A stretch of 25,743 nucleotides of DNA from Firmicutes bacterium UBA5486. Lineage in GTDB: Bacteria > Bacillota > UBA4882 > UBA10575. Positions 8,370-15,431 of this stretch are shown here, in pieces. Position numbers and translations under genes: made by a program. The notes under the pieces were generated by a model, which saw only the letters and a list, made by a program, of their open reading frames with translations, did no database searches and was not told the origin of the DNA. Every line of letters starts with the position of its first letter. Within the stretch, counting starts at the first letter, position 1. The stretch covers positions 45,001 to 70,743 of the forward strand of contig DIPO01000046.1 in the NCBI GenBank assembly GCA_002427045.1, written 5' to 3'.

Positions 8370-9062
8370 CTAATAATTTAAAAGTTTTTCCGCCCGGATA
8401 ACCTGCATCATACTGTTCTCAGCATTCTCTATATGTTCTTGTGCTAGTTTACGTGCAAGTTCAGGATCCCTGGCTGAAACAGCATCTACAATCTCCCGGT
8501 GTTCATGTAGAGCTGTTTTCATTCTTCCCGGATAAGAAAGCGAGGTCAACCGGTATCTTTGAATCTGTTCTCTAAGATTACTAATTATTTGGGTTAAACG
8601 TTCGTTTCTACTGGCCTTATATAAAATTTGGTGAAAACCAGTATCTACTTCAACCATCCCTTGGAGATCAGCATTACCTATCTGTTCCGCTGCCATTACT
8701 AAATGCCGTTCAAGTTCTTCTAATTCGTCATCAGTAATGCTTTCTGCCGCCAAAGCCGCAGCAAGCCCTTCAAGGGCCCCACGAATTTCAAAGACTTCTA
8801 CAATGTCTTTCATAGAAAGAGTCGCTACATATGCTCCCTTTCTTGGTATCATATGTACTAATCCTTCCAGTTCTAGTTTACGAATAGCCTCTCGTACGGG
8901 GGTTCTACTAACCCCAAGTTCTTCTGCCAATTGTAACTCCATTAGCCTTTCTCCTGGAGCTAGGTGCCCAGTAATAATTGCTTCCCTCAACGCTTCAAAA
9001 ACTAGTTCACGCAAGGGTTTATAACTATCAAGTCTGATTGGAACTAAAGGTTTTCTCTCCAT
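8370..9062 (-). CDS. GntR-family (FadR type) transcription regulator
   Basis: The 230-residue protein has an N-terminal winged helix-turn-helix (about 15-80; LAEELGVSRTPVREAIRKLE is the recognition core). It is followed by an all-helical FCD effector-binding domain (about 85-220). FCD regulators usually bind small carboxylates and control nearby metabolic genes. It starts 2 nt after the ispE stop and precedes the nucleotidyltransferase gene, so the three are probably one operon. The effector cannot be read from the sequence. Confidence 0.93.
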   Translation of the reverse strand: MERKPLVPIRLDSYKPLRELVFEALREAIITGHLAPGERLMELQLAEELGVSRTPVREAIRKLELEGLVHMIPRKGAYVATLSMKDIVEVFEIRGALEGLAAALAAESITDDELEELERHLVMAAEQIGNADLQGMVEVDTGFHQILYKASRNERLTQIISNLREQIQRYRLTSLSYPGRMKTALHEHREIVDAVSARDPELARKLAQEHIENAENSMMQVIRAEKLLNY

Positions 9063-9064
9063 TA

Positions 9065-9949
9065 TTATTCCCCCTTTAAACCTGTTATCTCCAAACCCCG
9101 CCCTTCAAGAGTTCCCTCATAAGTCCACCAGCCCATCTCTTTTAGTTTCAACTTTGCCTCTTCAAAATTTAAAGATTCATTTGGCTGAAACATAAAAAGT
9201 GTAGGGCCACTCCCTGTCATCCTTACGAGAAAACCCTTATCAGATAAACACTGCATAACTTCTTTGATTTCAGGAAAAAGTTTAAAAGTCGCTTTTTCCA
9301 GTATATTACCCCAATACTTAGCTATAGGTAAAATCTCTCCCTTGTTAATTACCGATATTATACTTTTAATATCCGGATGCCGATCTGTTGAAGTTAAGCA
9401 TAAATTTTTATAGACCATAGCAGTACTTACTGTAAAAGGTGGCTTAGTTAAAAAGACCGATTCTGCAGGAAGGGTAGGTAAGTTCGTTAGTTTCTCTCCA
9501 ATTCCTTTAGCCAAAACCGTTCCACCAGTAAGGCAAAACGGAACATCAGCCCCAATCGATACTGCTAATTTTTCTAATGTTGAAAGTGGAAGTTCTAATG
9601 CCCATAACTCATTTAATCCCATCAAAGCAGCTGCTGCATCAGCACTTCCTCCACCTAATCCCGCCCCTACTGGTATTCTTTTATTTAATATGATCCGTGC
9701 CCCTCTTTGTATCCCCGTGTATTCTCTGAGTTTTTTGGCAGCTTTAATAATTAGGTTCCGATCATCAATCGGAAGACGCCGGTTTTTAGTTTCTAAGGAT
9801 AAAACAGAAGCCGGAAAAATAAGAAGCTGGTCATGGAGATTAATCGATTGCATAATAATCTCAACTTCATGATACCCATCTTCTCTCTTACCAATAACAT
9901 CTAGTGCTAAATTAATTTTCGCAAATGCTTTAATCTTTATTTTTCTCAT
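9065..9949 (-). CDS. ispE: 4-diphosphocytidyl-2-C-methyl-D-erythritol kinase
   Basis: This 294-residue GHMP kinase of the MEP isoprenoid pathway phosphorylates the 2-hydroxyl of CDP-methylerythritol. Seen are the N-terminal AFAKINLALDV with the conserved Lys11, the ATP-binding glycine loop PVGAGLGGGSADAAAAL (about 93-109), and the catalytic Asp in GADVPFCLTGG. The third GHMP motif is RMTGSGPTLF near the C-terminus. The length is normal. It is the first gene of the ispE-gntR-nucleotidyltransferase cluster. Its Shine-Dalgarno is weak (GAGTG). Confidence 0.97.
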   Translation of the reverse strand: MRKIKIKAFAKINLALDVIGKREDGYHEVEIIMQSINLHDQLLIFPASVLSLETKNRRLPIDDRNLIIKAAKKLREYTGIQRGARIILNKRIPVGAGLGGGSADAAAALMGLNELWALELPLSTLEKLAVSIGADVPFCLTGGTVLAKGIGEKLTNLPTLPAESVFLTKPPFTVSTAMVYKNLCLTSTDRHPDIKSIISVINKGEILPIAKYWGNILEKATFKLFPEIKEVMQCLSDKGFLVRMTGSGPTLFMFQPNESLNFEEAKLKLKEMGWWTYEGTLEGRGLEITGLKGE

Positions 9950-9990
9950 ATCACTCTACTATTTGCTTTCTTTTTTTAAACTCCTTTAAT

Positions 9991-10012
9991 AATTGAGGTA
10001 ATTGCATAATTT
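9991..10012 (+). repeat. AATTGCATAA repeat copy
   Basis: AATTGAGGTAATTGCATAAT matches the left arm of the 3689-3712 copy at 18 of 22 positions. It abuts the SRP RNA terminator and faces the inverted copy at 10525-10541. Confidence 0.55.
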
Positions 10013-10039
10013 AAAAAACCCGCCTTTTATTTGGCGGGT
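10013..10039 (-). terminator. Terminator of SRP RNA
   Basis: On the minus strand ACCCGCC, an 8-nt loop and GGCGGGT are followed by TTTTTT. It lies about 10 nt beyond the SRP RNA 3' end. Confidence 0.9.
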
Positions 10040-10048
10040 AAATATTTG

Positions 10049-10318
10049 ACCGTGCACCAGACCCTTGACGAACTCTTCCCGATCGTGCCATGGTAGTTAG
10101 CTCCAATCAGGTTACCCTACGGCACACAAAGTTTACAGCTTACCGTTGCTTCCTCCCGGACCTGGCGGGGTTCACTGGTCTTTGTTGCGCAGGACCTAAT
10201 CTTCAACACCACTTGCCATAGCCGGTGCCACGAAAAGCCGCCTCAAGCCGGAATTCAACCCTGCTATAGCGGATTGCAGGTTACAGGGCGCCGCTACCTC
10301 CCCGTCTAGCACGGCCAA
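10049..10318 (-). ncRNA. ffs: Signal recognition particle RNA, large bacterial type
   Basis: The minus strand carries the scRNA-type SRP RNA of about 270 nt that guides ribosomes making membrane and secreted proteins. Landmarks are the 5' CCGTGCTAGACGGGGAGGTA, the Alu-domain pairing partners, and TGTGCCGTAGGGTA. The SRP54-binding helix 8 reads CCAGGTCCGGGAGGAAGCA. The 3' end GGTGCACGGTC pairs with the 5' end. The apical loop of helix 8 is GGGA, a GNRA tetraloop. The exact ends are estimates. Confidence 0.95.
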
Positions 10319-10340
10319 GATTTAAAACTAAGACCAGACT

Positions 10341-10369
10341 ATTATAACATTTTTCAAGCTGAAAAACAA
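10341..10369 (-). promoter_or_regulatory. Sigma-A promoter of SRP RNA
   Basis: On the minus strand TTGTTT, a 17-nt spacer and TATAAT lie about 22 nt upstream of the SRP RNA 5' end. Confidence 0.75.
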
Positions 10370-10524
10370 GAACTTGCTCTTTAAAGGTACTTAATGGCAA
10401 TTACATTACTGCTTAAATTTAATCTAAGTCATAACAGAATAAATAGCTCGTTGCTTTTAGAAAAGCAATCATTATTTTATGACGCGATTATTAAATGCAG
10501 GTAGAATAATTAGCTCATCAATAG

Positions 10525-10541
10525 TTATGCAATTCTTTAAA
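10525..10541 (-). repeat. AATTGCATAA repeat copy
   Basis: The minus strand reads TTTAAAGAATTGCATAA. It is inverted relative to the copy at 9991-10012, so the two bracket the SRP RNA and its promoter. The intervening 10370-10524 holds no gene that I can see. Confidence 0.55.
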
Positions 10542-10551
10542 TAAAATTAAA

Positions 10552-10569
10552 ACCGGTTATCTAACCGGT
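10552..10569 (-). terminator. Terminator after tRNA-Ser(GGA)
   Basis: Perfect 8-bp arms ACCGGTTA/TAACCGGT with a 2-nt loop lie 9 nt beyond the tRNA-Ser 3' end. The minus-strand tail is TTTAATTTTATTT; the plus side also has six Ts. Confidence 0.7.
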
Positions 10570-10577
10570 ATTTTTTA

Positions 10578-10666
10578 TGGCGGAGAGACTGGGATTTGAA
10601 CCCAGGAGACGCATAACGTCTACACGCTCTCCAGGCGTGCGCCTTCGTCCACTCGGCCATCTCTCC
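10578..10666 (-). tRNA. tRNA-Ser (GGA)
   Basis: An 89-nt class II tRNA with acceptor GGAGAGA/TCTCTCC, anticodon loop CTGGAGA (anticodon GGA), a long variable arm and an encoded CCA. Confidence 0.95.
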
Positions 10667-10683
10667 ATAATATTAATTTTATG

Positions 10684-10727
10684 CTAGAGGCTAATTCTTT
10701 ATTCAAACTCGAGTCTCTAGCCTCTAG
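10684..10727. other. Inverted repeat between the two tRNA-Ser genes
   Basis: Perfect 10-bp arms CTAGAGGCTA and TAGCCTCTAG lie at 10684-10693 and 10718-10727 with a 24-nt loop. There is no T tract on the minus side, so it looks more like a processing or spacer hairpin than a terminator. Confidence 0.5.
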
Positions 10728-10730
10728 TTG

Positions 10731-10820
10731 TGGCGGAGAGAGCGAGATTCGAACTCGCGAGGGGCGTAAACCCCTACCCGCTTTCGAGGCGGGCGCCTTC
10801 AACCGCTCAGCCATCTCTCC
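10731..10820 (-). tRNA. tRNA-Ser (CGA)
   Basis: A 90-nt class II tRNA with acceptor GGAGAGA, anticodon loop CTCGAAA (anticodon CGA), a long variable arm, TTCGAAT T-loop and encoded CCA. It is probably transcribed together with tRNA-Ser(GGA) downstream. Confidence 0.95.
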
Positions 10821-10910
10821 AAAAGAAACCCGGTTGCTTTATTGACTTTGTCACTAATTCAATATTTTACATATAATCAGGCAAAAGGTCAAGGTATTTT
10901 ATTTGGAATT

Positions 10911-11363
10911 TTATCTTTTTAATTGAAAAAACTTTTTGAGCAATTCTCCAGATTCTTTAGCCAAAACACCACTCACCACTTCCATGCGATGATTCAATCT
11001 TTCATCATTAGCAATATTCATTAAAGAACCAGCAGCACCAGCTTTGGTGTCGTAAGCTCCAAACACTAGTCGATCTAATCGAGCATTGACCATCGCTCCA
11101 GAACACATCGGACAGGGTTCTAGTGTAACATAAATTGTCATTCCATGCAATCTCCATACCCCACGCTTGGCTGCCGCTCTTCGTATTGCAACAATCTCTG
11201 CATGAGCCGTAGGATCTTTAAGATTCTCCCTGAGATTATGACCTCGTGCATAAATTCCCCCCTGGTAAACAATTACTGCCCCGATTGGTACTTCATCTAA
11301 GGCAAAAGCTTTTTCCGCCTCAGCTAGTGCCTCTCTCATAAAATAAATATCGTTTTTATCCAT
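10911..11363 (-). CDS. tadA: tRNA-specific adenosine deaminase TadA
   Basis: The 150-residue zinc deaminase converts adenosine 34 of tRNA-Arg(ACG) to inosine so that it reads CGU, CGC and CGA. Zinc and catalytic residues are visible as H54-A-E56 (TAHAEIVAI) and P83-C84-x-x-C87 (LEPCPMCSGAM). The family C-terminal region (LDRLVFGAYDTKAGAAGSL) is complete. AGAGGAAGG precedes the ATG. The gene for its substrate, tRNA-Arg(ACG), starts 177 bp away on the opposite strand and is the site of the mobile element. Confidence 0.96.
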   Translation of the reverse strand: MDKNDIYFMREALAEAEKAFALDEVPIGAVIVYQGGIYARGHNLRENLKDPTAHAEIVAIRRAAAKRGVWRLHGMTIYVTLEPCPMCSGAMVNARLDRLVFGAYDTKAGAAGSLMNIANDERLNHRMEVVSGVLAKESGELLKKFFQLKR

Positions 11364-11492
11364 AGCCGCCCTTCCTCTTTGGAAATATTGATCATTAGCT
11401 TTAACAGTAATGTTTCTGCCACCTTATCACTATTTTACACCACTTCCTTCTATCCTCCAAATGAATCTAATATTTATCCGTTTTTAAAGTTC

Positions 11493-11521
11493 TTGACATC
11501 ATAACTGCTTTATGATATTAT
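11493..11521 (+). promoter_or_regulatory. Sigma-A promoter of tRNA-Arg(ACG)
   Basis: TTGACA, a 17-nt spacer and TATTAT end 18 nt before the mature tRNA 5' end. Confidence 0.85.
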
Positions 11522-11539
11522 ATTTTTTGCCTTATAAGT

Positions 11540-11616
11540 GCGCTCGTAGCTCAGTTGGATAGAGTGTTTGACTACGAATCAAAAGGTCGCAGGTTCGAAT
11601 CCTGCCGGGCGCACCA
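11540..11616 (+). tRNA. tRNA-Arg (ACG), carrying attL
   Basis: A 77-nt tRNA with acceptor GCGCTCG/CGGGCGC, anticodon loop CTACGAA (anticodon ACG, to be edited to ICG) and encoded CCA. Its last 46 bases, from the anticodon loop to CCA, are repeated exactly at 22249-22294. The gene stays intact because the element supplies or preserves the 3' half. Confidence 0.96.
11571..11616 (+). repeat. attL (46-bp direct repeat)
   Basis: From ACTACGAATCAAAAGG to GGGCGCACCA, identical to attR at 22249-22294. It begins in the anticodon loop, a usual crossover site for tRNA-targeting tyrosine recombinases. Confidence 0.93.
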
Positions 11617-11661
11617 GTTAAAACAAGGTTTAACCTTTAAGATAAATAAGAAAAATGATTT

Positions 11662-11680
11662 ACTACTGCTTAACTACTGC
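11662..11680 (+). repeat. Left arm-type sites (ACTACTGC x2)
   Basis: ACTACTGC occurs at 11662-11669 and 11673-11680, 11 bp apart, in the same orientation. The same tandem pair occurs near attR. They are probably bound by the arm-binding domain of the integrase; this is inferred from position and repetition. Confidence 0.6.
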
Positions 11681-11682
11681 AT

Positions 11683-11713
11683 ATAAAAAACCGGAAGGGT
11701 TCAGCTTCCGGTT
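11683..11713 (-). terminator. Terminator of integrase operon
   Basis: Arms AACCGGAAG (11689-11697) and CTTCCGGTT (11705-11713) have a 7-nt loop, and the minus side ends in TTTTTT. The integrase stop codon (11701-11703) lies in the loop. Confidence 0.85.
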
Positions 11714-12936
11714 AGTACATTTAAGCCTTTTGACAGGGGCTTATTTTTTATTCCCGTTAACATACCGCCAACAATCTCCGCTGCATCTTCTACCATCCCC
11801 TGAGTAGCATGGCCATAAGTATCCATTGTCATCCCAAAGGTAGCATGGCCAAGCATCTCCTGAAGTGCTTTAGGGTTTACTCCCGCCTCTAATGAAAGGG
11901 TGGCGAAGGTATGCCGCAAATCATGGAAACGAACATCTTTTAAACCGGCTTTTTTCAATAGGGTTTTAAAGTGTCTTACAAAGTTATCAGGATCTAATGG
12001 TTTCCCTAGCTCGGTACAGAAAAGAAGGTCATTCTCTTGATAAATCTCTTTAAAAGCATCTTCGCCTAATGTCTGCTTAAGATTCTCTTTCTCCCGGGCC
12101 TGCCGGTCTCTGTGAATCTTCAGTACTTCCAGAATATCACCGCGTAAGGGCATTACTCTCCTTGATTTCGCTGTCTTTAGGCCTTTAAAGATTAATCCTT
12201 CCTTTGCTCTAACTAATTGCTCCCTAACGGTTAAGGTCCTTTTCTTGAAGTCTATATCCTCCCACTTCAAGGCCAGAAGCTCACCACGCCTTAAGCCGGT
12301 TAAAAACTCTAGATGAAAGGCCGCGTAATGTCTACTCTCCCGCCAGGCCGTTTGAAGAAAGGCTTGTACCTCTGCCTGAGAGAATGTTTCCATCTCTTTT
12401 TTTCGTTGCTTAGGGAGTTCTACCGCCTCCACTGGATTATAAGCTATTAACCGTTCTCTAATCGCTTGCTTTAAGGCCATGTTTAAAGTAGTATGAATAT
12501 ATTTTACTGACCTGGGAGACAATCCGGTCTCTAGCTTTTCATTAATCAGTTTTTGAATATCTCGGGTTCTTAGGTCTTTCAGTTTAACCTTCCCCAGGGT
12601 CGGGTTAATATGACAGCGGACCATCACTTCATAACTTACCCATGAACTTTCCTCAATGTGAGGCTTCCGGCCCTCTAACCAATCATTAAGCCATTGTTCC
12701 ACCGTTAAAAGAGTAGGTTCTACATAGGTTCCACTCTGAACTTTATGAAGGGTCTTTGTAAGTTTATCCGCTACCTCTCTCCGGGTCTTACCATAAAAGG
12801 TTTTTCTCTTAGGTTTGCCAGTCTTCGGGTTAATCCCTACAGTGGCCTGCGCTACCCAAAGGCCATCTTTGCGCTGATATATACTGCCTTCGCCTCTGCC
12901 TCTCCTTTTTTTAGTCTCCTTTTTCTCTTTAGCCAA
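11701..12936 (-). CDS. int: Tyrosine integrase
   Basis: This site-specific recombinase, about 411 residues, integrates and excises the element at tRNA-Arg. An N-terminal arm-binding domain (GRGEGSIYQRKDGLWVAQ, then TGKPKRKTFYGKTRREV) is followed by a SAM-like core-binding domain (about 78-180) and the catalytic domain. Catalytic residues are R216 (TGLRRGE), H338-x-x-R341 (HDLRHTFA), H364 (LGH) and the nucleophile Y374 (DTYGH), numbered from the start chosen here. A GGAGG at 12945-12949 is 8 nt before the TTG at 12936 but only 2 nt before the ATG at 12942. A longer frame open to 13002 would overlap the ParR gene. It is the last gene of the parM-parR-int operon. Confidence 0.95.
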   Translation of the reverse strand: MAKEKKETKKRRGRGEGSIYQRKDGLWVAQATVGINPKTGKPKRKTFYGKTRREVADKLTKTLHKVQSGTYVEPTLLTVEQWLNDWLEGRKPHIEESSWVSYEVMVRCHINPTLGKVKLKDLRTRDIQKLINEKLETGLSPRSVKYIHTTLNMALKQAIRERLIAYNPVEAVELPKQRKKEMETFSQAEVQAFLQTAWRESRHYAAFHLEFLTGLRRGELLALKWEDIDFKKRTLTVREQLVRAKEGLIFKGLKTAKSRRVMPLRGDILEVLKIHRDRQAREKENLKQTLGEDAFKEIYQENDLLFCTELGKPLDPDNFVRHFKTLLKKAGLKDVRFHDLRHTFATLSLEAGVNPKALQEMLGHATFGMTMDTYGHATQGMVEDAAEIVGGMLTGIKNKPLSKGLNVLTGS

Positions 12937-12967
12937 GCCCATTACCTCCTTTTTGTAATTAGCTCTT

Positions 12968-13279
12968 CTAGCTAAAATAACGGTTTCTGATAAAGCTGAC
13001 ATCTATCGCCGCCGGTTCCTGTTCGGTCTCGCCAAGAGATTCCTCTTTCTCTGGCTCTATCAATCTTGACCGCTGGCCGGTTCCTTGTAGAGTCTCAATC
13101 CGTCTTTTTAAGGCTTCTATCTCTTTCTGAATCTCGCTCTTTTCAATCTCGCTGTTTTCAATTAATTGCCGAATTGCTGAAGAGAAGTTTATATTGGCTT
13201 TTTCTAAAGACTGGATCCATCGCTCTACTTTAGGGTGTTCCTCTGGGCAATAACGGAAGGATTTACTCTTCGTACTCAT
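12968..13279 (-). CDS. ParR-like DNA-binding segregation protein
   Basis: A protein of 103 residues immediately following parM. Its N-terminal half (KSFRYCPEEHPKVERWIQSL, then FSSAIRQLIE) has the look of a ribbon-helix-helix DNA-binding domain. A charged, probably coiled-coil segment (EKSEIQKEIEALKRRIETL) and an acidic tail (QEPAAIDVSFIRNRYFS) follow. ParR proteins bind a centromere and cap ParM filaments, often through a C-terminal peptide. The parM stop and an ATG at 13285 overlap as TAATG. The next ATG at 13279 has GAGG 9 nt upstream and is taken as the start. The call rests mainly on position next to parM. Confidence 0.68.
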   Translation of the reverse strand: MSTKSKSFRYCPEEHPKVERWIQSLEKANINFSSAIRQLIENSEIEKSEIQKEIEALKRRIETLQGTGQRSRLIEPEKEESLGETEQEPAAIDVSFIRNRYFS

Positions 13280-13284
13280 AACCA

Positions 13285-14289
13285 TTAACCTCTTTTACTT
13301 AGTTTATAAATGACCTCTGCGCCCATCGCGTTAAGCCACTGACCGCTTTCAGGTGCTGAATGAACCTCACATCGGCCGCCTAACCGTTCTTTAAAGTACC
13401 GATGAAGAGAATAACCGCCGCCGCCAGTCATAATAATGTACTGGTACCGATTAAACCTTAACCGGGAATTTAACCGGTCGTAAATGTCGCTTGCTAACTG
13501 ATTGTAATAGCTCTGGATCTCGGTCCCTATATATACCGGGTGCTTTCCATTATAGAGGGTTCTTTTATTGATAATAGCATTGGCTAGCTCCCCCTGGGTG
13601 ATTTCTAGTCCCCGTTCCTCTAACCGGGCCTGTAGTCCTGCGTAAGCCCTAAACATCCCTAAATCTAAGCTACCGCTTAAAGTGTCAAAGGGTTCTCCCC
13701 CTGGGTTCATACTGATATAATTACAAGTCTGATCGCCTACGTCCAGGATAAGAACATTAGAAGATAGAAGGTCCGGAAACCTTACGTTTAAGAACTGATC
13801 ATATACATAACCGAAGTAAGCCATTTCTCCCTCTGGAAAAACAAAGGTTTCTGAGATGGTAAAGTCAATGACTCTTCCTTTTCTTTCTCCTGCCTTATGC
13901 TCTACCCGGTGGTAGCCCTTGAAGGCCTCTGCAAGTCGTTCCCTCTGGGTTCCCCAGTCCCTAGCCGGACAGTTAGTTAGAAGGGTTATTTTCTCCCCTG
14001 GGTTAGCTAACAGGCTACAGGCAGTAAGAACCAGAAGAAGGTTCTGCCGGTTGGTCTTGTCGCTGCTTCTTTCCTGGATTCCACTAACTGACTGCCTAAA
14101 GGCTAAATCACCGATTAGGAATCCTTCCCCTTGGTGCTGAATGAAAAGGTCTCCTTCCTTGTCCTTAATCTCCAGGTTAAACTTGTCCGGGGCAGGTGCT
14201 ACCACTGATTGAAACAATCTCCGCTTTCCCTCAGAAAGAGCTTTAACAAACTGCCGGCCACTGTCAACAACAATAATCTTATTACTCAT
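13285..14289 (-). CDS. Actin-like plasmid segregation ATPase (ParM/StbA type)
   Basis: This 334-residue actin-fold protein would polymerise to push plasmid copies apart. The nucleotide-binding motifs are in actin order: phosphate-1 VVDSG at 7-11, phosphate-2 LDVGDQT at 182-188, adenosine loop MTGGGG at 287-292, and a closing QWLNAMGAE segment. Such proteins belong to plasmids and phages that exist as separate DNA circles, so its presence suggests the element replicates outside the chromosome. It is translationally coupled to the ParR-like gene. Direct TTGTAAT repeats just upstream may be the centromere or operator. Confidence 0.85.
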   Translation of the reverse strand: MSNKIIVVDSGRQFVKALSEGKRRLFQSVVAPAPDKFNLEIKDKEGDLFIQHQGEGFLIGDLAFRQSVSGIQERSSDKTNRQNLLLVLTACSLLANPGEKITLLTNCPARDWGTQRERLAEAFKGYHRVEHKAGERKGRVIDFTISETFVFPEGEMAYFGYVYDQFLNVRFPDLLSSNVLILDVGDQTCNYISMNPGGEPFDTLSGSLDLGMFRAYAGLQARLEERGLEITQGELANAIINKRTLYNGKHPVYIGTEIQSYYNQLASDIYDRLNSRLRFNRYQYIIMTGGGGYSLHRYFKERLGGRCEVHSAPESGQWLNAMGAEVIYKLSKRG

Positions 14290-14303
14290 GGGTTATCTTC
14301 CTT

Positions 14304-14331
14304 TCTTGTAATTATTTTATTACTTGTAATA
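14304..14331. repeat. TTGTAAT repeats upstream of parM
   Basis: CTTGTAAT occurs at about 14305-14312 and 14323-14330, the second inside the near-palindrome ATTACTTGTAAT. They lie 15-40 nt upstream of parM. ParR centromeres commonly sit here, so this is a candidate for part of parC or an autoregulatory site. Confidence 0.4.
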
Positions 14332-14356
14332 CAGATTAACGAAAAATAAAGCAAAG

Positions 14357-14536
14357 TTAAAAGGGTTCTTGAAGCATCTTTTCTAAGTTCTTTAAAACCG
14401 CTTCTTTCCCCTTAACAAACATAACCATGCTCTGATCATTGCCAAATGAATCATTATCTTTCATGTGGACCTTATTAATGCTTCGCTCCCAATTAATGAA
14501 TTCTGCAAGGCGTTCCTTGTATCTTTTTGTCTCCAT
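14357..14536 (-). CDS. Small hypothetical protein, 59 aa
   Basis: A charged, helix-prone protein (METKRYKERLAEFINWERS, then VMFVKGKEAVLKNLEKML). The frame is open to 14596, but GGGAGG lies 8 nt before the ATG at 14536, which I take as the start. It is between the 127-residue gene and parM in the second operon of the element. I recognise no domain. Confidence 0.65.
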   Translation of the reverse strand: METKRYKERLAEFINWERSINKVHMKDNDSFGNDQSMVMFVKGKEAVLKNLEKMLQEPF

Positions 14537-14597
14537 ATAATCCGCCTCCCTTTCTTTTTTTAGGAGTAGGGGAGAGAGATCCCCCCTACTTACCACT

Positions 14598-14981
14598 TCA
14601 GGCCTTATTACGGGCTTTATAAACCAAAAAGGAAACGTAACGATCTGTTATAGAGTCAATTTCCGGATCTCTTTTGCCATCAATAAGTTCCGGCCAATAA
14701 AGACCATCTGGATCTTTAAGCCTCAAAGCCTTCTTCCAAGCGTTGGAATTCCTATAACATACAAAGCAACGGGCTAGAGACCTAGCCTTTTCTTTAGTAC
14801 TGGAAGCCTCTCTTATGGCAAAAGCTACACATTGCAAACCGTTGAATAGCGCCGCAATACTAGAGAGTTTTTTCAAAGAATAATTCTTGTCAATATCTAT
14901 ATTGTTTTCTTTGGCTTTATTAAGTAAATGCTGGTAAACGTCTAAATATACCTTTTCTTCCTCTAAGAAAGAACCTAACAT
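14598..14981 (-). CDS. Hypothetical protein, 127 aa
   Basis: A mostly helical protein with no membrane segment and no motif I know. A Cys-x-x-Cys occurs in ARCFVCYRNSNAW, and the C-terminal part is aromatic (DGLYWPELIDGKRDPEIDS). AAGGAGG lies 9 nt before the ATG. It follows the 33-codon ORF and precedes the 59-codon gene on the same strand. Confidence 0.75.
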   Translation of the reverse strand: MLGSFLEEEKVYLDVYQHLLNKAKENNIDIDKNYSLKKLSSIAALFNGLQCVAFAIREASSTKEKARSLARCFVCYRNSNAWKKALRLKDPDGLYWPELIDGKRDPEIDSITDRYVSFLVYKARNKA

Positions 14982-15052
14982 AGTTGGCCGCCTCCTTATA
15001 AATTTGATAGTGTTTAATTTCTTTTAACCCATTAGCAGGACCCTGATAGCTG

Positions 15053-15154
15053 TTAAGCCGCCCTTAATGCCATCACATTGGCCGGTGGCAAAGGGGGCCC
15101 CGGTTTAGTATGTTTCTGTTTTCTAACATCGTTAAGGCAAATCACCTTTTTCAT
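15053..15154 (-). CDS. Small ORF, 33 aa
   Basis: The ATG at 15154 has GGAGG exactly 8 nt upstream and sits about 40 nt after a strong sigma-A promoter. The peptide starts MKKVICLNDVRKQKH and has a proline-rich middle (KPGPPLPP). It is the first ORF of the second minus-strand operon. It may be a leader peptide or a small protein; its function is unknown. Confidence 0.55.
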   Translation of the reverse strand: MKKVICLNDVRKQKHTKPGPPLPPANVMALRAA

Positions 15155-15180
15155 TGTTTCCACCTCCATAAGTTTAAATA

Positions 15181-15204
15181 ACTTTAATTAACCTTAATTA
15201 AAGT
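15181..15204. promoter_or_regulatory. 24-bp palindromic operator
   Basis: Perfect 11-bp arms ACTTTAATTAA and TTAATTAAAGT with a 2-bp centre overlap the -10 hexamer of the minus-strand promoter. A repressor bound here would block the operon that includes parM, parR and int. The RHH protein encoded 84 bp away is the nearest candidate. Confidence 0.7.
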
Positions 15205-15230
15205 ATATACATCTGTTAAATAAAAGTCAA
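15202..15230 (-). promoter_or_regulatory. Sigma-A promoter of second operon
   Basis: On the minus strand TTGACT (complement of 15225-15230), a 17-nt spacer and TATACT (complement of 15202-15207) form a near-consensus promoter. It fires toward the 33-codon ORF, the small genes, parM, parR and int. Confidence 0.85.
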
Positions 15231-15287
15231 TACTTACCTTGAATATTAATTAATTTTATGGTAGGCTTTTTGTGGAGGTGTTTAAGA

Positions 15288-15431
15288 TTGAAAAGAAAAC
15301 GGGTTTCCAGCTCTGTTGATCCTGAACTGTGGGAGATGTTACAGAAACTATCCGAAACAACTAGGATCCCTGTTTCCCGACTTCTAGATGAGGCTATTGC
15401 CGATCTATTAGTTAAACATGGTAAAAATTAA
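15288..15431 (+). CDS. Ribbon-helix-helix regulator, 47 aa
   Basis: A short gene with a TTG start; GGAGG lies 9 nt upstream. The peptide KRVSSSVDPELWEMLQKL, then TTRIPVSRLLDEAIADLLVK, has the RHH layout: a basic beta strand, helix, loop and helix, as in CopG/Arc-type repressors. It is divergent from the minus-strand operon and separated from it by the 24-bp palindrome. It probably regulates that promoter and perhaps itself. A weak plus promoter (TTACCT, 17 nt, TATGGT) precedes it. Confidence 0.75.
   Translation: MKRKRVSSSVDPELWEMLQKLSETTRIPVSRLLDEAIADLLVKHGKN

Noticed and set aside
10684..10727. Terminator between the two tRNA-Ser genes
   Set aside because: The 10-bp inverted repeat has no T tract on the transcribed strand and a 24-nt loop, so it is listed only as an inverted repeat.
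10620..10814. 64-codon minus-strand ORF over the tRNA-Ser genes
   Set aside because: It is a reading of the two tRNA genes and has no independent support.
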